From contig CALIAD010000147.1 of assembly GCA_938041635.1 (NCBI GenBank), positions 1-10,848 on the forward strand: a stretch of 10,848 bases of DNA, given 5' to 3'. Under the pieces are notes generated by a model. That model worked only from the letters and a program-made list of their open reading frames with translations, was not told the DNA's origin and did no database searches. Made by a program: the position numbers and the translations under genes. Source of the stretch: an uncultured Atopobium sp. Lineage in GTDB: Bacteria; Actinomycetota; Coriobacteriia; Coriobacteriales; Atopobiaceae. Shown here piece by piece: positions 1 through 5,713 of this stretch. Numbering within the stretch: position 1 is the first letter of the stretch; every line of letters starts with the position of its first letter.

Positions 1-740
1 TTAAGCCTAATAAGGTTCACGCAGTACAGAATGTTTCTCTCAAGCTTATGCCTGGCGAGACCATTGGTATTGTTGGTGAGTCTGGCTGCGGAAAGTCCAC
101 TACCGCAAATGTCATGTGTGGCCTTCAGTCACCAACGTCTGGTCATGTGTACTTCAAGGGAATGGACGTTACCAAGCGTACTCCAGAGCTTAGAAAGCAG
201 ATTGGCCGCGTTGTTTCTGTTGTCTTCCAGGACCCAGCAACTGCTCTTAACCCTCGCATGATTGTTAAAGATCAGCTTATGGATCCACTACTGGTACACA
301 AGGTAGGAACAGAGCAGGAGCGAGAAGCCCGTATTAATGAGCTTGTCAGCTTGGTGGGACTTCCACATTCCGCACTTCGTGCCCTTCCTGGTCAGCTCTC
401 TGGTGGTCAGCGTCAGCGTGTTGCTATTGCACGCGCGCTTTCTCTGAACCCATCGGCAATCATTGCTGACGAGCCTACTTCCGCACTGGACGTTTCCGTT
501 CGTGCACAGATCTTGAACCTGCTTACTGACCTTAAGTCTGAGCTGGGTCTCTCGATGATCTTTATTTCGCACGATATCCAGACCGTCCGCTATGTTTCTG
601 ACCGCATCATTGTTATGAATCACGGCCAGATTATGGAAGATGGTCCCGCTAAGCAGGTCTTTGAGCATCCAACAGATCCTTACACTAAGACGCTTTTGGG
701 TGCTGCGCCATCTTTGCTTCATCCTAAACTGGGTGAGTAG
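1..740 (+). CDS. Oligopeptide/dipeptide-type ABC transporter ATP-binding protein (5' end cut by window)
   Basis: Nucleotide-binding subunit of a Dpp/Opp-type ABC importer; it hydrolyses ATP at the cytoplasmic face of the membrane to drive uptake. The frame is open from base 3 to the left edge, and the residues before the first Met (HAVQNVSLKL) already match the family, so the ATG at 48 is internal and the true start lies outside the window. Visible: Walker A GESGCGKST (75-101), Q-loop VFQDP, ABC signature LSGGQRQR (from 396), Walker B IIADEPTS (from about 459), H-loop ISHD (about 564-575), and a C-terminal YTKTLLGAAPS stretch typical of the oligopeptide-type C-terminus. Substrate cannot be read from an ATPase. 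Because sialic acid genes lie downstream, and Dpp-family ABC importers for sialic acid exist (SatABCD of Haemophilus ducreyi, SiaEFGI of Corynebacterium glutamicum), a sialic acid importer is the favoured inference; a peptide importer is the alternative. Confidence 0.93.
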   Translation, partial: KPNKVHAVQNVSLKLMPGETIGIVGESGCGKSTTANVMCGLQSPTSGHVYFKGMDVTKRTPELRKQIGRVVSVVFQDPATALNPRMIVKDQLMDPLLVHKVGTEQEREARINELVSLVGLPHSALRALPGQLSGGQRQRVAIARALSLNPSAIIADEPTSALDVSVRAQILNLLTDLKSELGLSMIFISHDIQTVRYVSDRIIVMNHGQIMEDGPAKQVFEHPTDPYTKTLLGAAPSLLHPKLGE

Positions 741-761
741 CGCTTACGTTTTTGTTTGACC

Positions 762-788
762 AGAGCGCAGCTTAGGCTGCGCTCTTTT
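762..788 (+). terminator. Intrinsic terminator after the ABC transporter gene
   Basis: A perfect 10-bp stem, AGAGCGCAGC (762-771) with GCTGCGCTCT (776-785), has a TTAG loop and runs into TTTT (785-788). It starts 21 bases after the transporter stop codon and ends about 20 bases before the next start codon. The T-tract is short, so termination may be incomplete. I see no convincing promoter between it and the esterase gene. Confidence 0.75.
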
Positions 789-806
789 AGCTTGTTAGGT
801 GGATCA

Positions 807-1847
807 ATGCACCAAGAAACGCTTGAGCTTGCAGAATTGAAAGCAGCTCATGCTCTGACGCCTTATCCTTCAGATTTTAAGGCGTTTTGGAAGGCACGTA
901 TGGAGGAAGCGGATAACGCTCCTCTCAGCTGGCAGATTGTTCCTTCAACAGAGGTTATGTCATCTGCTTCAGCTCACTTTTTTGATCTTACATTTGTAGG
1001 TATTGATGGCGCGGAAATCTACGCAAAGTACCTGCGTCCACAGACTGCCTTAGACGTACAAACTCCGCTTGTTTTACAGTTCCATGGCTATCCAGGGGCT
1101 TCTCGCAGTTGGTTTGAGCAGAGCTCATTTTTGGGCTTAGGTTGCTCGCTGATTGCGCTTGATAATCCTGGGCAGGGTGGCCGTAGTTTGGACGGAAGCT
1201 CGTATAAGAGCACTACCGTCTCTGGTCACTTGGTGCTTGGACTGGATGGACCTGTAGAGGACCTTTACTTTGTTCATCTGTATCAGAACATTCGCTTGCT
1301 CTGCAGAATTGTTCGCCAGCTTGAAGGAATTGATACAGATCGCGTTTTTGTAAACGGCGCCTCGCAGGGAGGCGGTATTGGTCTTGCTACCTGCGCACTC
1401 AATCAAGACCTGATTAATAGGGCAGCAATTCTTTATCCCTTCCTCACTGATTTTAGGTGTGTGTGGGAGCTTAATGCTGATGAGGTTGCCTACGAGGGCA
1501 TCCGTTATTATTCCCGCTGGTTTGATGCAGATGGTTCTCGCGTTGATGAGGTCTTTGCAAAGCTTGCTTACATTGATTCAGCCAATTTTGCACGTCTGGT
1601 TACCTGTCCGGCGCTTTTTGGTACCGGACTTGATGATCCGGTTGTTCCACCAGAAGCTCAGTTTGCTGCCTACAATGCTCTGACCTGCCCAAAGAGACAT
1701 TTGTTGTATCCCGGCTATGCGCATGAAGAGATTGGTGATTTTGACGATAAAATCATTGATTTCTTCTGCTCAGAAAATGGAGAGCAAGTTCTTGAAGAGT
1801 TGGACTCCTCATTTCCTGCTCAAGCAGAAGGCGAGGTGAAAGCATGA
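807..1847 (+). CDS. AXE1-family acetylesterase (acetyl xylan esterase / cephalosporin-C deacetylase-like)
   Basis: Alpha/beta-hydrolase of the AXE1 family (346 aa; family members are about 320 aa), expected to remove O-acetyl groups from sugars in the cytoplasm; there is no signal peptide. Visible: oxyanion-side HGYPG (about 93-97), the AXE1 motif DNPGQGG (119-125), nucleophile elbow GASQGGG with Ser186, acid Asp277 in GLDDPVVPP, and His306 in YAHEE. The catalytic machinery therefore looks complete. The ATG at 807 is preferred because AGGTGG at 797-802 precedes it; an in-frame TTG at 756 would put the N-terminus inside the terminator hairpin. Its stop overlaps the next start as ATGA. Between a transporter gene and sialic-acid catabolic genes, it may de-acetylate O-acetylated sialic acid or a related sugar; AXE1-like genes also occur in pneumococcal nan loci, as far as I recall. 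Substrate is inference. Confidence 0.88.
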   Translation: MHQETLELAELKAAHALTPYPSDFKAFWKARMEEADNAPLSWQIVPSTEVMSSASAHFFDLTFVGIDGAEIYAKYLRPQTALDVQTPLVLQFHGYPGASRSWFEQSSFLGLGCSLIALDNPGQGGRSLDGSSYKSTTVSGHLVLGLDGPVEDLYFVHLYQNIRLLCRIVRQLEGIDTDRVFVNGASQGGGIGLATCALNQDLINRAAILYPFLTDFRCVWELNADEVAYEGIRYYSRWFDADGSRVDEVFAKLAYIDSANFARLVTCPALFGTGLDDPVVPPEAQFAAYNALTCPKRHLLYPGYAHEEIGDFDDKIIDFFCSENGEQVLEELDSSFPAQAEGEVKA

Positions 1848-2812
1848 GGGGTTTAACACAAAGACTTGAAGATGCTCGCTCTTATCGCGGCGCTTGGCTT
1901 AGACCATCAAACTTTGAATCATTTTGGGAGACGTCGGTAGCGTTCGCACAAAATGTGCACGTAGAGAGTGCGGTTGAGCTTCCGTCTGCTACCCAGACGG
2001 CAACGTTTAAGTGCATCACATTCACCTCAACTGACCAGACGCAGCTGCGTGCTCGCGTCATCCTTCCAGCAGGTGTGTCGGTGGCAGAACCGCTGGCTGC
2101 GGCAGAGCTGTCCGCTTCGGCAGAGCTGCCCGCGGTGGTGCTCTTCTCCGATCTTGGTCGGGGAGTGCGTAGCTGGCTGCACCTATTGCGTTTCTCGGCG
2201 CTTGGCATGCCTGTTGTAGCCCTAGAGGCTCGCCCGTGCGAAGCGTTACTCAAAGACGCTTGGAGGGGAGCGTTGACCGCAGAGGAGCTTGCCCGCGCGC
2301 TCATCAACCCAGATGACGCTGCATCCTCCACGCTCAAGCAGCTCATTGATGACGCGCTGGTAGCTGCCTCGGTTGCCTCGCGCTTTCTGGGACGCACAAC
2401 CGTTACCTGGGGAGAAGGTCTAGGCGGCTCGCAGGCATTGTTTGCGGCTGCCCTTCTGCCCAAGGATGTGAGCGCTACCATGGCGCTGAACCCGCTCTTT
2501 GCCGACAACGCAACAACCCTGCGCTCGGTTGTCGGGTGCGGAGACACTCCGCAGTCAGATGCAGCTATCGACGCGGTCGGTCTTCTCGACAGCGCGTGCG
2601 CGGCAGAGCTGGTGCGAGTGCCTGCGCTTATCGGCACGGCTCTGCTGGACCAGACCGCGCCAACTGAGGGAACGTTTGCGCTGTACAATCGCCTGAAAGG
2701 GCAGAAAGAGATGCGTGTGTATCCCAAGTTTGGCCACGAGCGCATCAATCAGTTTGAGAACGAGCAAATCAACTATCTCTGCGAGGTTATATCAGAACTT
2801 TGTCATAACTAA
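1844..2812 (+). CDS. AXE1-like paralogue lacking the catalytic serine (probable pseudo-esterase)
   Basis: A 322-aa protein aligning with its upstream neighbour over the N-terminus (FESFW versus FKAFW), the SW after the oxyanion loop, the nucleophile elbow region, and the C-terminal LLDQTAPTEGTFALYN and YPKFGHE segments. In an ungapped alignment GASQGGG becomes GEGLGGS, so nucleophile Ser is Gly192 (codon GGT at 2417-2419). HGYPG becomes SDLGR and DNPGQGG becomes EARPCEA. Asp269 and His298 remain. The fold is probably kept but classical esterase activity is doubtful; a possible shifted Ser196 (GGSQA) is the caveat. Translation is probably coupled to the upstream gene (ATGA overlap; GAGGTGA at 1833-1839). 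Its core is much richer in GC than its ends and neighbours, and it carries a 3 x 18-bp in-frame repeat. It may be a partner or regulator of the active esterase, or a decaying duplicate; the intact frame argues against advanced decay. Confidence 0.78.
   Translation: MRGLTQRLEDARSYRGAWLRPSNFESFWETSVAFAQNVHVESAVELPSATQTATFKCITFTSTDQTQLRARVILPAGVSVAEPLAAAELSASAELPAVVLFSDLGRGVRSWLHLLRFSALGMPVVALEARPCEALLKDAWRGALTAEELARALINPDDAASSTLKQLIDDALVAASVASRFLGRTTVTWGEGLGGSQALFAAALLPKDVSATMALNPLFADNATTLRSVVGCGDTPQSDAAIDAVGLLDSACAAELVRVPALIGTALLDQTAPTEGTFALYNRLKGQKEMRVYPKFGHERINQFENEQINYLCEVISELCHN
2083..2136 (+). repeat. In-frame 3 x 18-bp tandem repeat inside the pseudo-esterase gene
   Basis: Three consecutive 18-base units all begin GGCAGA (2083-2100, 2101-2118, 2119-2136). 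The second and third share GGCAGAGCTG and then differ at a few bases; the first is more diverged. They encode AEPLAA-AELSAS-AELPAV (residues 81-98). The block sits between the LRARVILPAG strand and the strand leading to the lost oxyanion motif, where the upstream paralogue has a shorter loop. It looks like a local duplication that lengthened a surface loop by whole codons. Confidence 0.8.
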
Positions 2813-2818
2813 GCGGAC

Positions 2819-2824
2819 TATAAT
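2819..2824 (+). promoter_or_regulatory. Possible -10 element of the nanA-kinase operon
   Basis: A perfect TATAAT lies just after the pseudo-esterase stop codon and about 105 bases before the aldolase start, in a 117-base gap. The best -35-like hexamer, TTGTCA (2800-2805), is only 13 bases upstream, shorter than the usual 16-18. No consensus -35 sits at the ideal distance and there is no TG extension. The position suits a promoter, but the assignment rests on the -10 alone. Confidence 0.4.
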
Positions 2825-2836
2825 TACGTAGGTTCT

Positions 2837-2912
2837 TTGAAGTTGCTTTTGATCAATGCTTTGGTCGGCTACTTCAGTACATTGTTGTATGAAACCAGTT
2901 GGATTTTCCAAC
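2837..2912 (+). promoter_or_regulatory. Leader of the nanA operon with inverted repeats
   Basis: Two arms, 2837-2846 and 2868-2877 (core GAAGT with ACTTC), can pair around a nested hairpin of GATCAA (2851-2856) with TTGGTC (2861-2866, one G-U pair, TGCT loop). A separate inverted repeat GTTGG-ATTTT-CCAAC lies at 2898-2912, just upstream of the AAAGGAT ribosome-binding region (2918-2924). No T-tract follows either structure, so they are not classical terminators. An operator or a folded 5' leader is possible; I recognise no known riboswitch or regulator site. Confidence 0.35.
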
Positions 2913-2929
2913 GTGTGAAAGGATAAAGC

Positions 2930-3853
2930 ATGTCCAGTAACGTACCATTTAGCGGTGTTGTTCCACCAGTTGTAACCCCAGATACCCCAGACCATCAGCT
3001 TGATGTTGTGTCGTTTGAGCGCTCCATTAACCGTCTCATTGAGGCTGGCGTAGACGGTCTCTTCTTCCTTGGCTCTTCTGGCGAGGTTGTTTTTGCAACT
3101 GATGAGCGTCGTGATCAGATTGTTCGCGAGGCTGTCCGCATTGTTGACCACCGCGTTCCGGTTCTTGTGGGCATCATTGATACCGAGACCGAGCGCGTCC
3201 TGGAGCACGGTCGCCGTGCCCTCGCACTGGGTGCAGATGCTCTTGTAGCAACCGCTCCTTTCTACGCACTTGGTGGCCCAGCTGATATTGAGGAGCATTT
3301 CCGCATCCTTCACCAGGAGCTGGACGCACCTCTGTTTGCATACGATATTCCTGTCTGCGTTCACACTAAGCTTCCTTGGAAGATGCTTGCTCGCCTGGGT
3401 GCAGAGGGCGTTCTTGCAGGTGTTAAGGACTCTTCTGGTGATGACGTTTCCTTCAGGTATCTTGTTCAGGAGAACGAGAAGAACGGTCATCCTCTCACTC
3501 TTCTGACTGGTCACGAGATTGTTGTTGACGGCGCTCTTCTTTCTGGCGCTGACGGTTCTGTTCCTGGTCTTGCTAATGTTGAGCCAGAGGGCTACGTCCG
3601 CATGTGGAAGGCAGCTCAGGAAGGTAATTGGGCAGAGGTCAAGCGTGAGCAGGACCGACTCAATGAGATTTCCCACATCTTTGATGTCACCACAGGCGTT
3701 CAGGGCTATGGCGCTGGCGTTGGTGCATTCAAGTGTGCACTTAACCTCATGGGAATCTTTGATTCTGACCAGATGCCTCGTCCTGTTAAGCCACTTGATG
3801 GCCAGAACCGTGAGGCAATCAAGCAGGTTCTTGTTGCAAACGGCCTTCTCTAA
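2930..3853 (+). CDS. nanA: DapA/NanA-family aldolase, probable N-acetylneuraminate lyase
   Basis: Class I (Schiff-base) aldolase of the DapA superfamily, 307 aa, usual length. As NanA it would cleave N-acetylneuraminate to N-acetylmannosamine and pyruvate in the cytoplasm. Visible: carboxylate-binding GSSGE (48-52), proton-relay Tyr138 in FAYDIP, Schiff-base Lys166 in GVKDSSGD, and the ADGSVPGLANV segment after the substrate loop. ATG at 2930 follows AAAGGAT. The sugar-contacting loop reads TGHEIVVDG rather than the GYDEI of E. coli NanA, so sequence alone does not prove specificity; DapA or another 2-keto-acid aldolase is possible. The kinase 15 bases downstream and NanE beyond it make sialic acid lyase the best call, in line with actinobacterial NanA proteins that resemble dihydrodipicolinate synthases. 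Confidence 0.8.
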   Translation: MSSNVPFSGVVPPVVTPDTPDHQLDVVSFERSINRLIEAGVDGLFFLGSSGEVVFATDERRDQIVREAVRIVDHRVPVLVGIIDTETERVLEHGRRALALGADALVATAPFYALGGPADIEEHFRILHQELDAPLFAYDIPVCVHTKLPWKMLARLGAEGVLAGVKDSSGDDVSFRYLVQENEKNGHPLTLLTGHEIVVDGALLSGADGSVPGLANVEPEGYVRMWKAAQEGNWAEVKREQDRLNEISHIFDVTTGVQGYGAGVGAFKCALNLMGIFDSDQMPRPVKPLDGQNREAIKQVLVANGLL

Positions 3854-3868
3854 ACAAGAGGGGACACC

Positions 3869-4858
3869 ATGGACTCTAAGTTTGTTTATCCAACACATGT
3901 TTGCGCCGTTGATATTGGCGGCACAAAAATTGCCTGTGGCATAGTCACTCTTAACGGCACTGACGCTCCAAACGTTCAGTCCGTAAAGAAGGTTCCTACC
4001 AACGCAAAAGAGGGTGGCAAGCAAGTTCTTGCTACCGTTCTGCAGGCAATTAGAGAGGCTCTTTCTCGTGCGGAGGAGCTAGGTCTTACTATCTCTGGCG
4101 TGGGTATTTCTTCTGCTGGCGTTGTTGATCCTCGCACCGGAGACATCACCTACGCAAACGAGCTTATGCCAGGCTGGGGCGGAACTGCCCTTGGCTCAGC
4201 AGTTACCAGTGAGTTTGACCTTCCCTGCAGCGTTCTCAATGACGTTCACGCCCATGCTCTGGGCGAGGCTCGTCACGGCGCTGGCCACGGCAAAGATAGC
4301 GTTCTTACCGTAGCGGTTGGTACGGGTATTGGTGGCGCCTTTGTGAACCACGGCATTTTGATGCTGGGCGCTCACGACGAGGCTGGCCACATTGGTCACG
4401 TTGCAACTCCAGCGGCAGCCGGTGTTGACTGCCCTTGTGGTGGAACTTCTCACCTTGAGCCTGTTTCTGCAGGTCCTGGCATTATTCGCGAGTATGTCCG
4501 TCTTGGCGGCTCCGATACGCTTGAAGATGGCTCTGCTCTTGATGGCGCAGAGATTGACCGCAGGGCTCTTGCTGGCGAGAAGATCGCTCAGGCTGCAGAG
4601 GAGCGCTCAGGCCGTGCGCTTGGTGAGGTTTTGGGCAGTATGTGCAACATGCTTGACCCTTCCGTCATCATCCTGTCTGGCTCCGTTGCAGAGTGCGGCA
4701 AGTACTGGCACGAGACACTTGAAGCTGCATTTAAGCTGCAGGCCATGCCTCCTGTTCAGGCAACGCCTATTGTGAAGGGCACGCTTGGTGGCGAAGCCCC
4801 TCTTATTGGCGCTGCAGAAAACCTTGTTCTACCTGGCTATTTAGAGACGCGTCTTTAG
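3869..4858 (+). CDS. nanK: ROK-family sugar kinase, probable N-acetylmannosamine kinase
   Basis: Phosphorylates a free sugar with ATP; in this setting probably N-acetylmannosamine to ManNAc-6-P. The 329-aa protein shows ROK features in order: phosphate-binding DIGGTK (15-20), catalytic Asp125 in LNDVHAHA, GTGIGG (151-156), EAGHIGH (171-177), the zinc motif region CPCGGTSHLE (188-197), and the C-terminal LSGSVAE adenosine segment. There is no N-terminal helix-turn-helix, so it is an enzyme rather than a ROK repressor. In the zinc motif the usual third Cys is His195; His can ligate zinc, and I recall this variant in other actinobacterial ROK kinases. ATG at 3869 follows AAGAGGGG (3856-3863), 15 bases after the aldolase stop, so the two are almost certainly co-transcribed. 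Glucokinase is the main alternative. Confidence 0.82.
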   Translation: MDSKFVYPTHVCAVDIGGTKIACGIVTLNGTDAPNVQSVKKVPTNAKEGGKQVLATVLQAIREALSRAEELGLTISGVGISSAGVVDPRTGDITYANELMPGWGGTALGSAVTSEFDLPCSVLNDVHAHALGEARHGAGHGKDSVLTVAVGTGIGGAFVNHGILMLGAHDEAGHIGHVATPAAAGVDCPCGGTSHLEPVSAGPGIIREYVRLGGSDTLEDGSALDGAEIDRRALAGEKIAQAAEERSGRALGEVLGSMCNMLDPSVIILSGSVAECGKYWHETLEAAFKLQAMPPVQATPIVKGTLGGEAPLIGAAENLVLPGYLETRL

Positions 4859-4867
4859 GCAAGAAGC

Positions 4868-4924
4868 GCCAAGTCACTAATAGCTTGCTGACTTGGCTTG
4901 CTGACTTGGCTTGCTGATCCAGCA
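4868..4924 (+). repeat. 13-bp tandem repeat with complementary upstream arm
   Basis: GCTTGCTGACTTG occurs twice head to tail (4883-4895, 4896-4908), followed by a 9-base partial third copy GCTTGCTGA (4909-4917). An upstream arm GCCAAGTCA (4868-4876) is perfectly complementary to TGACTTGGC, present at 4889-4897 and again at 4902-4910, so two mutually exclusive 9-bp hairpins are possible. A small hairpin TGCTG-ATC-CAGCA follows (4912-4924). No T-tract follows, so ordinary intrinsic termination is unlikely. The rest of the kinase-nanE gap holds an ACGTACGT palindrome (4948-4955) and the nanE ribosome-binding site. Confidence 0.8.
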
Positions 4925-4977
4925 CGCCGCAAAGACACATACCTTTAACGTACGTACATTCTGGTAAGGAGAATACC

Positions 4978-5667
4978 GTGGCACACTCAGAGCTTGTTGA
5001 GTCACTTAAAGGAAAACTCATCGTTAGCGTCCAGGCGTATCCTGGTGAGCCTATGAGGCATCCAGAGACTATGGCTCAGATTGCACGCGCTTGTGAGCTT
5101 GGCGGTGCTGCTGCTATTAGGTGCCAGGGCTTATCTGATATCTCTGCCATTAAGGGTAGGGTTGAAATTCCTGTCATTGGCCTCTGGAAAGAGGGTCATG
5201 AAGGCGTCTACATTACTCCTACGCTTCGCCATGCACGCGCTTGTATTCATGCAGGTGCAGACGTTGTTGCTTTGGATGCGACAGACCGCCCAAGGCCAGA
5301 TGGTAGAACCTTTGAAGAGACCGTTGCGGCGCTCCGCGCAGAGTCTGACGTGCTGATTATGGCTGACTGCATGACTATGGACGATATCCGTCGTGCTGTT
5401 GCTGCTGGTTGTGACCTTGTTTCAACCACGCTCTCTCACAACAAGGCTGCTATTGATACAACGCTTGATGATGGCCCTGACATTGCTCTTCTTAAGGAAG
5501 CAACTACCGAGTTCCCAGGTATTGCCATTATTTGCGAAGGTCATGTCCATACGCCACAAGACGCAAAAGATGCTCTTGATGCAGGCGCTTGGGCAGTTGT
5601 TTCAGGTACTGCCATTACGCATCCAACTTCAATTACCTCTTGGTTTGCAGCAGCACTTGAGGATTAA
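4978..5667 (+). CDS. nanE: N-acetylmannosamine-6-phosphate 2-epimerase (NanE)
   Basis: Interconverts ManNAc-6-P and GlcNAc-6-P, the step that delivers sialic-acid carbon to the general amino-sugar pathway. The 229-aa TIM-barrel matches NanE throughout: SVQAYPGEPMRHP (17-29), AIRCQG (46-51), catalytic Lys71 in GLWKEGHEGVYITPT, VALDATDRPRPDG (97-109), MADCMTMDD, Glu187 in CEGHVHTP, and phosphate-binding VSGTAITHP (208-216). The start is GTG at 4978, set by a strong AAGGAG (4966-4971) 6 bases upstream; no better ATG exists. The 119-base gap from the kinase holds tandem repeats, so nanE might be regulated separately from the aldolase-kinase pair. rapZ begins 46 bases later with no clear terminator between. 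NagA and NagB, which would act next, are not present here. Confidence 0.95.
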   Translation: MAHSELVESLKGKLIVSVQAYPGEPMRHPETMAQIARACELGGAAAIRCQGLSDISAIKGRVEIPVIGLWKEGHEGVYITPTLRHARACIHAGADVVALDATDRPRPDGRTFEETVAALRAESDVLIMADCMTMDDIRRAVAAGCDLVSTTLSHNKAAIDTTLDDGPDIALLKEATTEFPGIAIICEGHVHTPQDAKDALDAGAWAVVSGTAITHPTSITSWFAAALED

Positions 5668-5713
5668 AGCTTGGAGCGGTAAGGTTTTCTCGTCACGTAT
5701 TTAAGGAGCGCCT

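Noticed and set aside
48..50. ATG at 48 as start of the ABC ATPase
   Set aside because: The frame continues upstream to the window edge with family-like residues, so this Met is internal.
756..790. TTGACC (756-761) as a -35 element for the esterases
   Set aside because: No -10-like hexamer lies 16-18 bases downstream; that position is the GC-rich terminator stem.
756..806. Upstream TTG start for the esterase
   Set aside because: It would place the N-terminus within the terminator hairpin; ATG at 807 has its own ribosome-binding site.
1882..2748. 288-codon minus-strand open frame opposite the pseudo-esterase
   Set aside because: The Ser/Arg/Ala-rich composition is typical of antisense translation of GC-rich coding DNA. 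The sense frame has clear homology to its neighbour and a coupled start.
2792..4024. Long open frame (410 codons) on the minus strand opposite the aldolase gene
   Set aside because: The plus strand encodes a clear DapA-family enzyme. The minus-strand protein has no recognisable domain and its openness follows from the codon bias of the sense gene.
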